A DNA stretch of 64,000 nt from the NCBI GenBank assembly GCA_023400055.1, contig JAEXFN010000005.1:235882-299881 (forward strand), written 5' to 3'. Below the pieces are notes generated by a model. The model searched no databases and had not been told where the DNA came from. It worked only from the letters and a program-made list of their open reading frames with translations. Of the stretch, positions 51,154-60,090 are shown piece by piece (positions within the stretch are counted from its first letter, which is position 1; each line of letters starts with the position of its first letter). The DNA is from Bacillota bacterium. Lineage in GTDB: Bacteria; Bacillota; UBA4882; UBA8346. The position numbers were made by a program, and so were the translations under genes.

Positions 51154-51710
51154 GAATCAATCTGCTGCCCGAGGAGTACCGGCCCAAACCGCAAGTGCGT
51201 CTGGGGAGCCTAGCAGTCTTATTGATGATTGGTATCCTGGTGGCCGGGAGTTGGGTGATGGCGGGTACGGCGTTCTTTGCCAACCAATCGCTCACCGTAA
51301 AATCCGGTCAACTGGCTGAACAACTCCAGGAATACCAGGGTGAGCTGGCGGAGGCACGTCAAAAAGAGGCGCTCTTTACCGAGGTGAAACAACTGCGGGA
51401 CGACGCGGACCGGATTCGCGCCCTTTATCCGGAGCACGTGACGATCCTGCGTCAGATCGCCGCAACCTTGCCCGAGGATGTTTGGTTGACCGATCTTAGC
51501 GTGAGTTCGAGCGGTCTGGTTCAAATATCGGGCGGCGTGGTCGTTTTTCCGCAAATGGGAGCGTTTTTGGACCGGGTCAATCAACTCCATTATTTCAAAG
51601 CGACTCACCTCAAAGACGTTCATCAGCAGAAAGACGAGCAACTGGCGATCTATCAGTATGCGCTGGAGATGACGACAGGGAGGAATTCCCTTGAATATGG
51701 CGAAAAATAA
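51150..51710 (+). CDS. pilN: type IV pilus assembly protein PilN
   Basis: 186 residues. It starts with the conserved MRINLLPEEYRPKP, the peptide that inserts in PilM. A single membrane helix (SLAVLLMIGILVAGSWVMAGTAFF) and a periplasmic coiled coil and small fold follow (PEDVWLTDLSVSSSGLVQISGG). It forms the inner-membrane alignment complex with PilO. Overlaps pilM by 4 nt and pilO by 20 nt. Confidence 0.92.
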   Translation: MRINLLPEEYRPKPQVRLGSLAVLLMIGILVAGSWVMAGTAFFANQSLTVKSGQLAEQLQEYQGELAEARQKEALFTEVKQLRDDADRIRALYPEHVTILRQIAATLPEDVWLTDLSVSSSGLVQISGGVVVFPQMGAFLDRVNQLHYFKATHLKDVHQQKDEQLAIYQYALEMTTGRNSLEYGEK

Positions 51711-52269
51711 ACTGTTTGACCTGGTGTTAATCGGCGCGGCGCTATTGCTGCTGGCCGGGGCCGGTCTCGTCTGGTATCATTTCCAGCAGACGGCCGGTGA
51801 AGTCGCGGTCACGGTGCAAAGACAGCAAGCCGAACTGCAAGAGGCATCGCAAAAGATCAAGCTGTTGCATGCTTTACGGGCCAAAACGGGGGAACTTGAG
51901 CAAGAGCAGCGTTGGTTGGCGACTTTTTTGCCCAATGACGAGGGACAAGCGCAATTCATTGAGGAGTTGGAAAGTCTGGCCGAACGGAGCGGGGTCGAGG
52001 TCGTCTCTTGTACTCTGGACAACACCCCGAAACATTTGAAAGCCTTTCCAAATTACCCGATCTATCAGTGGAAACTTGGTCTGGACGGAGGGTACCCGGG
52101 CATGCTCGCTTTCCTGAGAGAGCTGCCGAATTCGGAGCGCTGCATCGGCATACCCGAGGTAAAGCTGACCTCTGCCGCGAGCGGAACCGCTCAGGATAAA
52201 GCGGCTCTACATATGGAATGCACGCTGGATCTGGTAACTACCGCCGCTGTGGAGAAGGTGAAGCCATGA
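51691..52269 (+). CDS. pilO: type IV pilus assembly protein PilO
   Basis: 192 residues. N-terminal membrane helix (LVLIGAALLLLAGAGLVWYHF), a coiled-coil stretch (VQRQQAELQEASQKIKLLHALRAKTGELEQEQRWL), then a ferredoxin-like fold with FLPNDEGQAQFIEELESLAERSGVEV and the GGYPGMLAFLRELPNSERCIGI motif typical of PilO. It pairs with PilN. TTG 51691 has GGGAGG 7 nt upstream; ATG 51697 is possible. Confidence 0.88.
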   Translation: MNMAKNKLFDLVLIGAALLLLAGAGLVWYHFQQTAGEVAVTVQRQQAELQEASQKIKLLHALRAKTGELEQEQRWLATFLPNDEGQAQFIEELESLAERSGVEVVSCTLDNTPKHLKAFPNYPIYQWKLGLDGGYPGMLAFLRELPNSERCIGIPEVKLTSAASGTAQDKAALHMECTLDLVTTAAVEKVKP

Positions 52270-52934
52270 GCATAAAAGCGGAACCGAAAGCCGTCGGCAA
52301 ATTGCCTTTATCGCCGCCGACGTTGATTATCCTCCTGGTGGGCATCGTTGCCATCGTTTATCTGCAGTTTTTTACCGGTCCGGCTAAGGAAGCTCCAGCC
52401 GCTAATGCCGGAAGAAACATTGTAACGCCGAGAGCCAAAGCGGTTCATTCTGACGGAGTGTCCAGTACGGTGGCTCAACCCATTAGTTCAAGCATCGATC
52501 AACAGCAGGCATCGGAACCGGACATCCAACCTCAGGATTGGAATGCTGTCAACCGTAATCCGTTTTTACCGCCGGCGTTTGTGATCAGGAGTCGACAAAT
52601 GAAGGAAGCCACGGTTGCACCGGCGGATAATTCGCCGCTGGTCACGAGCGAGTCGGCCGGGGCTCCTCCGCAGACGCGCCCGGCAGCTCCGGAAAAGACA
52701 GCTTCAGTCGATCAGCCGGCGGCAAAGGAAAAACCGGTCTGGAAGGGTGTAATCGCCACCAATTCCGGGCAGGTCGCCTTGGTCGGTTACGAAAATAAAA
52801 CCGTGTTACTGCATATCGGCTCCAAATTGGCGGATACCGATTACCAATTGCAGGAGATCCATCCTCAATATTTCCTGTTTGATTCGGATTCAGGACAGCT
52901 GAAGGTGGAGAAGAAGGAGGCAACTCAAAAATGA
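52266..52934 (+). CDS. PilP/GspC-like pilus lipoprotein-position protein
   Basis: 222 residues. One N-terminal membrane helix (PPTLIILLVGIVAIVYLQFF), a long disordered Ala/Pro/Ser/Gln-rich linker, and a small C-terminal beta domain (WKGVIATNSGQVALVGYENKTVLLHIGSKLADTDYQLQEI). That domain resembles the HR domain of PilP and GspC, which binds the secretin N0 domain. It has a membrane anchor instead of the usual PilP lipobox. Position between pilO and the secretin fits the PilP role. Starts overlap: 4 nt with pilO and 4 nt with the secretin. Confidence 0.75.
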   Translation: MSIKAEPKAVGKLPLSPPTLIILLVGIVAIVYLQFFTGPAKEAPAANAGRNIVTPRAKAVHSDGVSSTVAQPISSSIDQQQASEPDIQPQDWNAVNRNPFLPPAFVIRSRQMKEATVAPADNSPLVTSESAGAPPQTRPAAPEKTASVDQPAAKEKPVWKGVIATNSGQVALVGYENKTVLLHIGSKLADTDYQLQEIHPQYFLFDSDSGQLKVEKKEATQK

Positions 52935-54994
52935 GAAGACCAAGACCCGCGGGCTTTAGAATATGGCATTGCATCGTTGCGTTATCCATTGGCGCATCGC
53001 TCTTGGCTTTTCCGGCCCGGGCGGAACAAAGCGCCCCAGCCAATCAAGTTCTTCAAGAAGTCCAAGGGGTCGCTACTCCGGGGTTGTCGACTTTTGACAT
53101 TATTGATGCTGACATCCGCGATGTTTTACGTAGCCTGGCCGATCTCGGCGACATCAATGTTTTGATGGATCCGGCCGTCAAAGGTCCGGTAACCCTCAAG
53201 CTGAAACACGGCTTGAGCATCAAGGAAGCCATCGAACTCATCAGCCAGACCAACGGTTATTCCTACCGCTGGATGAATGATTCCCGGACCGTAATCATCG
53301 GCGACGAAAAATCGTTCTCTAATTTCGAAGTTTCCCAGACGAAAGTCTATCAACTCCATTACGCCCAGGCCGATCAATTGGCCGACGCTTTAAAGGGTTT
53401 GGTACCCAAGGATAAGCTGGGAATCGATCTGCGCACCAATCAGGTTACCGTGAAGGCCAGTGTTTTGGAACTGCAAAACGTGGAGGAAGTCATCAATCGG
53501 CTCGATCGTCAAATGCCGCAGATTAATATCGAAGCCCGAATCGAGGAAGTGACCCAATCCGCCAGCAAGGATTTGGGACTTGGCTACACTTTTGGTTCCG
53601 GAGGAAGTTTTTCTTATCCCAATCTGTTGGATTTTAAGATTACGACCACCGCTACGCTGAGTGCTTTGGAGCAACAGAACAAGGCGCGGATGTTGGCCCA
53701 ACCCAATATTTCCACCACCGATAGCCACGAAGGGAAGATCTTCATCGGCAACAAGTACCCGGTTATCACCTCCAAGGCTAATTCCAACGGTGGCACCGAT
53801 GTTACAGTAACGTATCTGGAGTTTGGTACTAGTTTGACGGTCACCCCGCGCATTAATGAAAAAGGGATCGTTACCGTTTCGATCAATGCCTTTGTAAGCT
53901 CGGCGACCGATTGGAAGACCGCCTCGGACGGCAGCCAAATTCCGGTGATTACCACCCGCGAGGCCAGTTCGGTGGTACGGCTTAAAGATGGAGAAACCTT
54001 TGTGCTCTCAGGTTTAAACATGAAGAAATCTTCCTTGGGTACTTCGGAAGTGCCCGGATTGGCCAAAATCCCGTTACTCGGGAATCTGTTCCGGAGTAAA
54101 AGTGATAAAATGTATGATGATAGCGAGATCTGCATCTTCTTGACGCCGAAGATTAGCGGCGGCGACTTTCAAGCCAATAAACCGGCGGCAGTTTCACAAA
54201 ATCAGTCCTCAAAGACTGAACCCCAGGGAACGAAACCTAGCCCGGTCCAACAAAATGCTGAACCGGCTGTTTCGACGGGTCCGTCAAACCCCGCCCCGGC
54301 ACAAAGCAAGCCATCTGCACAGACGCAGCAGGGAGCTACTACGACCCCTAAAGCGGATAATGCGGCGCAAAACGCGACAACCGACATCGCTCTTAAGACT
54401 GAAAGCAGTGCTTCAACCACCACCGTGACATCCGCTTCCGGAAATTCCGGGGTAAATCAGGCAACAGCAGCTGCCTCAATAGCGGACCAACAACCGACGC
54501 AACCCGCCGACCAAACTCAGGCGCAGGTGGAACTCCAGCCTCAACCGGGAACTACCGCGCCCGCCGTTGAGGTGCAAGATAACGCGGCGAGTGATGCCAC
54601 TGGGACGACAGTGAGTGTCCAAGAACCGGACATCAATCAACAACCGGCCCAGCCGGAGCCGGGAATGCGATTGACCATTCACGTGCGACGGGGCGAAGGC
54701 TTAACGGGCATTGCCCGACGCTATGGAATCGACCCCGCAGTACTTGCCAGTGAAAATCATTTAGCGCCCAATGCCGGCCTGCAGATTAACCAGCGGTTGG
54801 TCGTTCCGATACCCAGCGATCATTTGTATCAAGTAAAACCCAATGAGACTTTGTGGCGGATTGCCAAACGGTATGGGATCCCGCTCGAAACCCTGCAGAA
54901 ACTCAATGGCATCCAGGATATCAAAAAGGTCGCGGTGGGCAGGACATTGATTTTACCGGTGGCGGTGGATCATATAGTTGATAAGAGCGTTTGA
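52931..54994 (+). CDS. pilQ: type IV pilus secretin with C-terminal LysM domains
   Basis: 687 residues. Signal peptide (ending PARAEQ), then a secretin N0/STN domain at about 48-125 (FDIIDADIRDVLRSLADLGDINVLMD), an N1-type domain (137-195: KVYQLHYAQADQLADALKGLVP) and a secretin barrel at about 196-410 (KARMLAQPNISTTDSHEGKIFIGN, VPGLAKIPLLGNLFRSK, EICIFLTPKI). A roughly 170-residue Gln/Thr/Ala/Pro-rich linker joins two LysM domains (about 581-628 and 632-679; YQVKPNETLWRIAKRYGIPLETL). The secretin forms the outer-membrane gate for the pilus. LysM binds peptidoglycan, so the gate is probably tethered to the wall. LysM at the C-terminal end is unusual. A terminator follows. Confidence 0.9.
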   Translation: MRRPRPAGFRIWHCIVALSIGASLLAFPARAEQSAPANQVLQEVQGVATPGLSTFDIIDADIRDVLRSLADLGDINVLMDPAVKGPVTLKLKHGLSIKEAIELISQTNGYSYRWMNDSRTVIIGDEKSFSNFEVSQTKVYQLHYAQADQLADALKGLVPKDKLGIDLRTNQVTVKASVLELQNVEEVINRLDRQMPQINIEARIEEVTQSASKDLGLGYTFGSGGSFSYPNLLDFKITTTATLSALEQQNKARMLAQPNISTTDSHEGKIFIGNKYPVITSKANSNGGTDVTVTYLEFGTSLTVTPRINEKGIVTVSINAFVSSATDWKTASDGSQIPVITTREASSVVRLKDGETFVLSGLNMKKSSLGTSEVPGLAKIPLLGNLFRSKSDKMYDDSEICIFLTPKISGGDFQANKPAAVSQNQSSKTEPQGTKPSPVQQNAEPAVSTGPSNPAPAQSKPSAQTQQGATTTPKADNAAQNATTDIALKTESSASTTTVTSASGNSGVNQATAAASIADQQPTQPADQTQAQVELQPQPGTTAPAVEVQDNAASDATGTTVSVQEPDINQQPAQPEPGMRLTIHVRRGEGLTGIARRYGIDPAVLASENHLAPNAGLQINQRLVVPIPSDHLYQVKPNETLWRIAKRYGIPLETLQKLNGIQDIKKVAVGRTLILPVAVDHIVDKSV

Positions 54995-55017
54995 GGCGTT
55001 CAACAATTTATTTTTTT

Positions 55018-55052
55018 AAAACCAGGGGTGTTCCAACGACCCTGGTTTTTTA
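55018..55052 (+). terminator. intrinsic terminator after secretin gene
   Basis: AAAACCAGGG (55018-55027), 12-nt loop, CCCTGGTTTT (55040-55049) and more T residues. It ends the pilB-pilQ machinery operon ahead of the minor pilin set. Confidence 0.9.
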
Positions 55053-55191
55053 TTTGTATAAAGGAATAAAATGTAAGGGAATTAATAGTTTTGGAGGAAA
55101 TTAAATACAAATAAAGAATATATATTTTGGGAAATTACTTTCTTTAAAAATTTTAGTTCAGGGATATCAAAATATGGAGAAGGGATTTGCG

Positions 55192-55635
55192 ATGAATTTT
55201 TGGGGCAGAGAACGGGGCCTTACGTTAATCGAGACTTTGGTAGCCGTGTTGATCTTTAGTATCGCAATGCTTGCGGTATCGTCTGCGTTTAAGCTATTAA
55301 GTTCAGTTCCATCGCAATCCAAAGAAAGAGTCACCGCTGTCTATCTAGCAAAGGAACAGTTGGAGTTACTCAAACGCTTCGATGAATCTGGCAACGACCG
55401 CACTGCGTTTGCGGCAAAGATCGGTAACGATAAGGAAATTAAGCCTTCATATTCTCGGGAAATCAACAACATAACCTATAAAGTCACAACTTCATTAATC
55501 ACTAATCAGACATCCTCGGCCACCGTAAACTTTAAAAGTAGCGATATCGTACCAGTGCGGGTAATAGTTTACTGGGACTTTATGGGAAGGGCAAATTCAT
55601 TATCACTAGAAACTTGTATTGTTCAAGGCTATTAG
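55192..55635 (+). CDS. minor pseudopilin (PilV-like)
   Basis: 147 residues (153 from ATG 55174). Prepilin site RG-LTLIETLVAVLIFSIAMLAVSSAF: cleavage after Gly, Leu+1 and Glu+5. Then VTAVYLAKEQLELLKRFDESG, the PilV/GspI-like spine helix. It is probably a minor tip subunit. ATG 55192 is favoured because the AAGGG at 55180-55184 is well spaced; ATG 55174 gives a longer leader. First gene of the second minor pilin set, which lies after the terminator and is AT-richer than the machinery genes. Confidence 0.8.
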   Translation: MNFWGRERGLTLIETLVAVLIFSIAMLAVSSAFKLLSSVPSQSKERVTAVYLAKEQLELLKRFDESGNDRTAFAAKIGNDKEIKPSYSREINNITYKVTTSLITNQTSSATVNFKSSDIVPVRVIVYWDFMGRANSLSLETCIVQGY

Positions 55636-55650
55636 GAAGGGCTGAGAAAG

Positions 55651-56127
55651 ATGGATAATGACCGACAAGCTGGTTTTACGATTTTGGAAATGCTCTTAGC
55701 TCTGACCTTACTCGTTTTGATTGCGGTTGCGGTCGCCAATACCATAAAGATTCCTTTTCAAGCTCAAGCAACTACCGCGGCCACATTGAGTGAGATTCAG
55801 CAGTCGCGGTTATTAATCAACAAAATATTTGATGAATTGCGGCTGTCAAAAATTATCATTCCTTCGTCGGACAAGACTAGTCTTACTTATCGCCTGCCCT
55901 ATGATACAACGGACCGCAAGTTTTTTATGGGAAATGATCATCTACTCTATAATCAATTGGGTTCCAAGGTTAAACTGGTTACGAGACGCACTGCTAAAGA
56001 AGTAAGGTTTAGCTATAATCCGGATGATCCGAAAGGGGAGACGCTGGACGTTATCATTACATTTCCGGATTCATCCACCTTGTCCACTACGGTCAAAGCA
56101 TTAAATATTGGCGTAGAGGAGGAATGA
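55651..56127 (+). CDS. minor pseudopilin (PilW/GspJ-like)
   Basis: 158 residues. Prepilin signal AG-FTILEMLLALTLLVLIAVAVANTI with Phe+1, Glu+5. The spine reads EIQQSRLLINKIFDELRLSKII, then a beta-rich globular part with YNPDDPKGETLDVIITFPDSST. Same order and class as the PilW-like gene at 37943, but the two share little beyond the signal. Starts 15 nt after the PilV-like gene and ends 1 nt before the PilX-like gene. Confidence 0.8.
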   Translation: MDNDRQAGFTILEMLLALTLLVLIAVAVANTIKIPFQAQATTAATLSEIQQSRLLINKIFDELRLSKIIIPSSDKTSLTYRLPYDTTDRKFFMGNDHLLYNQLGSKVKLVTRRTAKEVRFSYNPDDPKGETLDVIITFPDSSTLSTTVKALNIGVEEE

Positions 56128-56128
56128 C

Positions 56129-57577
56129 ATGATGAAGAACCAAGAAGGAGCAGCGCTTCCTATGGTTTTAGGTATAGTAACCCTCTTATTTATTGTAGTA
56201 GCCGCCTTAATGCCTTTATTAACCAATGAAGTCCGTTTCTCAAGTATTGACACTAATACGGTTATTATGCATTACGCTGCTGAAGCTGCAGTCAAGAACG
56301 CGATGAAGGAAATTCAAGCCATGCTCTGCACGCCAGGGACTATCGATTTTTCGAAGATACCGAAGAAGACCGTATCGGGTATAAAAATTTCGGATTCTTC
56401 TCCGGTGACACTTTCATATGAATATGGATATGGAACGGATGCTAGCAATCAGCCTAGGTTTACAATTAAGGGAACCGGTAATTATGGCAGTTTGACCGAT
56501 ATTGTTTACGCCAATGTCTATTTACGAGTGAGTCCAGTAAAAGTATATCCAGAAGGCGTGGTTGACCTCATTAACACTGGATTTTATTCGCATACCGATC
56601 ATAATCCGAATAGTGGGATAAATAAAGAGGCACGTTGGGGAATTGACAAAACGGTCCAACCCAATACCGCCGATCCGAACATTCCAGGACTGGATGCTTC
56701 CCAGATTATGTTCTCGGCTGCAAGCGAAAAGGATAACTTAGACATAGCTTATCGGGCGATTGCAACTTATATGACAGGTAAAAATTCCAACGGAGGCGGT
56801 TATGGAATCTATTATGGTATGATCGGAAATGCCGACAATATGAATGCTTACGTTTTTCAATACGACCCGGGGGCATGCAATGATACTTCCAAGAGGTATT
56901 CGGCATATGATTATAAAACGACAGGGGGTACAATGTTAGTCAAAAAGGTGATTTTCGAACCTAATGTGTATGCGGATACCTCAGGAGTCAGTTCCAAGTT
57001 TAAAACAAACACTGCAAAAAGCCCAGGTTACCAAGAAAAAAATAATTGGGGAATAGCAAGTGGGAGCGATTCAAATTATTATGCCCTTCCCTTTGAAGAG
57101 GCACAAAAATACGGCAGTGTAACAGAAGTACTACGGGTACCCCTCTATACGTCTGATGAAACCTATAAAAGTGGAAATACAACTTATTCTAATGGTGCAA
57201 GCCTTCAAACTCAAATGAATAAATACTATACTGAAAGCGGCAAATCTGCTAATTTTAATCCGAAAGATGCACACACAATTGATATTAGAGTAAACATGGA
57301 CACAGATGGCCGCTTTTGGCACAAAATTTATGTAGACGATAATCCAAATCCCATATTAAAATTTGTTGACCACTCAACCAAAAGCACAAAGACGGGCACG
57401 GTTTTAGCCGGGGATTATATCATCGACGGTAAGACCCGGATGTTCCGTGGGACATATAATGGGCTTCGTGCGTGGTCTCAAGATAATGTAAAGGTAACAT
57501 TTTTAAATGAAAACCATAAGGAAGATAACAATACTCAGCTTGTTTATAAGTCAAGAATTTGGGGAAAGTATAATTAA
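56129..57577 (+). CDS. PilX-like pilus-associated protein with large ectodomain
   Basis: 482 residues. N-terminal KNQEGAALPMVLGIVTLLFIVVAALMPLLTNEV and then MHYAAEAAVKNAMKEI, as in PilX/PulK proteins. The remaining 430 residues form an exported region, Tyr/Asn/Gly/Lys-rich, with no family I recognise. Segments such as IDIRVNMDTDGRFWHKIYVDDNP and YIIDGKTRMFRGTYNGLRAWSQDNVKV look like a concanavalin-type beta sandwich, perhaps adhesive; this is inference. AT-rich codon use. Last gene of the minor pilin set; a terminator follows. Confidence 0.7.
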   Translation: MMKNQEGAALPMVLGIVTLLFIVVAALMPLLTNEVRFSSIDTNTVIMHYAAEAAVKNAMKEIQAMLCTPGTIDFSKIPKKTVSGIKISDSSPVTLSYEYGYGTDASNQPRFTIKGTGNYGSLTDIVYANVYLRVSPVKVYPEGVVDLINTGFYSHTDHNPNSGINKEARWGIDKTVQPNTADPNIPGLDASQIMFSAASEKDNLDIAYRAIATYMTGKNSNGGGYGIYYGMIGNADNMNAYVFQYDPGACNDTSKRYSAYDYKTTGGTMLVKKVIFEPNVYADTSGVSSKFKTNTAKSPGYQEKNNWGIASGSDSNYYALPFEEAQKYGSVTEVLRVPLYTSDETYKSGNTTYSNGASLQTQMNKYYTESGKSANFNPKDAHTIDIRVNMDTDGRFWHKIYVDDNPNPILKFVDHSTKSTKTGTVLAGDYIIDGKTRMFRGTYNGLRAWSQDNVKVTFLNENHKEDNNTQLVYKSRIWGKYN

Positions 57578-57601
57578 AATTAGAATGCAGAATAAATTAT
57601 T

Positions 57602-57630
57602 GCTCCGATTTCGACCGGAGCTTTTTATTT
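57602..57630 (+). terminator. intrinsic terminator after minor pilin set
   Basis: GCTCCG (57602-57607), 8-nt loop, CGGAGC (57616-57621), then TTTTTATTT. Confidence 0.85.
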
Positions 57631-57675
57631 AGCTTAATTAAAGTATCCAAGACCAATCCTGGACATACTACCTCC

Positions 57676-58131
57676 ATGGCTTATATCCTCACCACCATTT
57701 TTCTCTGGGCCGTATTTTTTTTAGTTGTACCGGGCCGCGACTGGCGGAAATATTATCCGGTCATTATTTTTACGGCTTTGCTCGGTACAATCTCGGATCT
57801 GTTGGGCGTCAGGCTTGATCAATGGGCTTACTATGGGCCGGTGGTCGGGGGGTTGAGCCTCTGGTCCGACCTGGGGATCGCCCCGGCGGAAGGCGGGATT
57901 TTCATTAAGTTTTTCCCGACTCGGCAATCGGCGCTGTTTAAAGTTCTTTACTGTGTGGCTTGGTCGGCCGTGAATGCCGCCTTTGAGTGGTTCTTTGTCT
58001 GGGTCGGCTGGATTGGCTATGATCATTGGAATCCGCTCCGGGCTTTTTTATTTTATATCGTATTTTTTGGACTCATCTTCTTGCAGGAGAGATGGTATAA
58101 TGGAACCGGACGCTTCAATCATTTGGATTAA
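57676..58131 (+). CDS. CBO0543-like integral membrane protein of unknown function
   Basis: 151 residues with four or five membrane helices: YILTTIFLWAVFFLVVPG, YYPVIIFTALLGTISDLLG, VLYCVAWSAVNAAFEWFFVWVGW and AFLFYIVFFGLIFLQERW. The pattern resembles the CBO0543 family of Firmicutes membrane proteins; no activity is known. The ribosome site is weak, so the start at 57676 is tentative. The GNAT gene begins 12 nt after its stop, suggesting co-transcription. Confidence 0.65.
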   Translation: MAYILTTIFLWAVFFLVVPGRDWRKYYPVIIFTALLGTISDLLGVRLDQWAYYGPVVGGLSLWSDLGIAPAEGGIFIKFFPTRQSALFKVLYCVAWSAVNAAFEWFFVWVGWIGYDHWNPLRAFLFYIVFFGLIFLQERWYNGTGRFNHLD

Positions 58132-58142
58132 ACGGTGAGATT

Positions 58143-59435
58143 ATGGTCAGATACAGAAAAGCGGAATTTAACGACCGGGACGAGCTGCTGGACTTGATCG
58201 CCCGGGGCTTCGCAGTCGATTCCCAAGGCCGGGTCGACTTGCGGGAAGGTGAAGATCACCGGATTTTGTTTACATATTTATACGCTTTGCCCGATTGGGA
58301 TCCCAATCGGGTATTTGTGGCCGAGGAAGCCGGGCGCTTGCTGGCGGCGGTGGGTTTTTTCCCGCAAGTGCTTTCCTTTGCCAATCGGGACATTCCGGTG
58401 TGGGCCATTTCCCCGGTGGTCACCGCTCCGAACCAGCGTGGCCGGGGCTTGGCCGGTCATTGCTTGAATTTTGGAATGGCCGAGGTAAGAAAACGGGGGA
58501 TAACCGCCGTTTTCTTGTGGGGAATTCCCGATTTTTATCCTAAGTTCGGTTTCGTTCCCTTGTTGCCCCGTTACCGGACGCGGCTGACGCTCAAACCGGG
58601 TCAGCAATTTTCTCACGGTGCCCAAGCGACAGAGCCGGGGAGTTTACGGCCCATCGTACCGGGAGATGCTTCCCGAATTCGGGATTTGTATTCGGCCGGC
58701 AACAGCCATTACTGGCTGCAGCCGGTGCGGACGGCTGACTGGTGGCGCGATCGCCTGGCGGAATTGGATATCGAGTCCGGCGTGCTTCGCGAGGTGCCTT
58801 ACCCGGAGCGGCGCCAGTTCCTGGTCTGGGAGAAGCCCGGCGGGATCGTCGAAGGGTATTTGTATTTTAAAGAGGAAGTTGAAAGAGCAAGGATAGTTAT
58901 TACGGAAGCCGTGGCAGCCAGTTATGCCACAGCGGCGGCGATGTTGCGACAGTTCGTCGCAGAATTTGTTGCCGAGACCGATCTCGCTTCGCAAATTACC
59001 AACGTTGTGATTTTGGGGACTCCGCAGCATTTCTTAAACAGCGCCGCCTACCGGATGGGCGGAACCCACCTCGATCCGGCGCCACGCTTCGGAATGGTCA
59101 AAGTGCTTGACTGGGAGCTCTTTCTGGCCGCGTTGCAACCGTTGTTTCAGGAACGTTTGCAGCGCGCTGCGCCAGATCTGGCCCAGGAAGCGATCATTCG
59201 GCTGAAGCTGGACGGCACGGTGCTGAAGGTCGAAAAGGATGGCGCTGGTCATTCCGGGTTGCGTTTTGCGAGCAAACCGCCGGAATCGCCCGAGGCGCTG
59301 CAATTATTGACGAGATTGGTTTTTGGCTTCTATGATCCGAGCGATCTGAGCCAGATCGAGTTAGCGGACGAGTTGCGGCAGCGGCTTTTTCCGTTCCAAT
59401 ATCCGTTTATATGGGATGCCAATTATCTGTACTAA
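58143..59435 (+). CDS. GNAT acetyltransferase with C-terminal SCP2-like domain (Eis-like)
   Basis: 430 residues, the size and layout of the Eis/YwnH-type multi-domain acetyltransferases. The first GNAT domain has the acetyl-CoA loop in ISPVVTAPNQRGRGLAGHCLNFGMAEVRKRG, then IPDFYPKFGFVP. A second, degenerate GNAT domain follows (residues about 160-310). The last 110 residues (DLAQEAIIRLKLDGTVLKVEKD, then LLTRLVFGFYDPSDL) resemble a sterol-carrier-type domain. The substrate is unknown; Eis relatives acetylate amines such as aminoglycosides and lysines. Confidence 0.75.
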   Translation: MVRYRKAEFNDRDELLDLIARGFAVDSQGRVDLREGEDHRILFTYLYALPDWDPNRVFVAEEAGRLLAAVGFFPQVLSFANRDIPVWAISPVVTAPNQRGRGLAGHCLNFGMAEVRKRGITAVFLWGIPDFYPKFGFVPLLPRYRTRLTLKPGQQFSHGAQATEPGSLRPIVPGDASRIRDLYSAGNSHYWLQPVRTADWWRDRLAELDIESGVLREVPYPERRQFLVWEKPGGIVEGYLYFKEEVERARIVITEAVAASYATAAAMLRQFVAEFVAETDLASQITNVVILGTPQHFLNSAAYRMGGTHLDPAPRFGMVKVLDWELFLAALQPLFQERLQRAAPDLAQEAIIRLKLDGTVLKVEKDGAGHSGLRFASKPPESPEALQLLTRLVFGFYDPSDLSQIELADELRQRLFPFQYPFIWDANYLY

Positions 59436-59619
59436 ATATTAACGCTGGCCTTGTTGCAACTTAAATCCGATTATCAAATTAACTCGGCCAGGGAATGCAC
59501 AGTAACTTTGTTTTCTTAAACTATCTAGACAATCAGAGTAACAATCAATATTTGATATTTTAATATTTTATTGAAATATGCTAATATTGTGTCGTGAATT
59601 TCTATTTCATTGCCGGATA

Positions 59620-59850
59620 ATTTAATTATTGAGTTGAAAATATTGATTATCGAGAACGATAATTCGTTTTTTCAGATCGAAAATTTTATTTTTCAGATCG
59701 ATAATTAAATTATCGTGATGAAAAAATTGATTATCGTGATCGAAAGATCGATTGTCATGATCGAAAGATCAATTATCGTGATCGAAAATTTAATTCTTCG
59801 GCTGGAAAATTGAATTATCGGGAACGAGAAATTAATTATCGTAGCTGTTT
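59620..59850 (+). repeat. AT-rich array of degenerate about 21-nt repeats
   Basis: Within the gene-free gap 59436-60090. Clearest units, 21 nt each, are at 59729-59791: ATTATCGTGATCGAAAGATCG, its variant with ATTGTCATG, and a third beginning ATTATCGTGATCGAAA. About ten looser units around them keep ATTATCG and GATCGAAA/AATT. Each unit holds the palindrome GATC. The rest of the gap is AT-rich on the left and ordinary on the right, with no gene. Confidence 0.75.
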
Positions 59851-60090
59851 TAAAATAAAAAGCACTTTGGTAACTTTGGTGCGAACTGATTTAATATTCT
59901 GATTCACAAATTTTGTTTCAAAGACGAAGTTTTTTGTGAATGATAATTTTCGTGATAAATCATGACAGTGCAATGATTGATGTTACGCGGGCCGGATTTG
60001 GGAGAGCTTGCCGGGTTGGCGGGTCGATCCCGGCGTGACGTGAATCGTTATTTTCGGTATGGATAGCCGTTACAATATAGGGAGGAACGT

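Noticed and set aside
59620..59850. CRISPR array or replication-origin iterons
   Set aside because: Units are degenerate and contiguous with no spacers; no replication initiator gene is adjacent. Kept only as a repeat array.
59950..60090. tRNA gene near GGTCGATCC in the gap before the NagA-like gene
   Set aside because: The T-loop-like string is not accompanied by a D arm, anticodon arm or acceptor stem.
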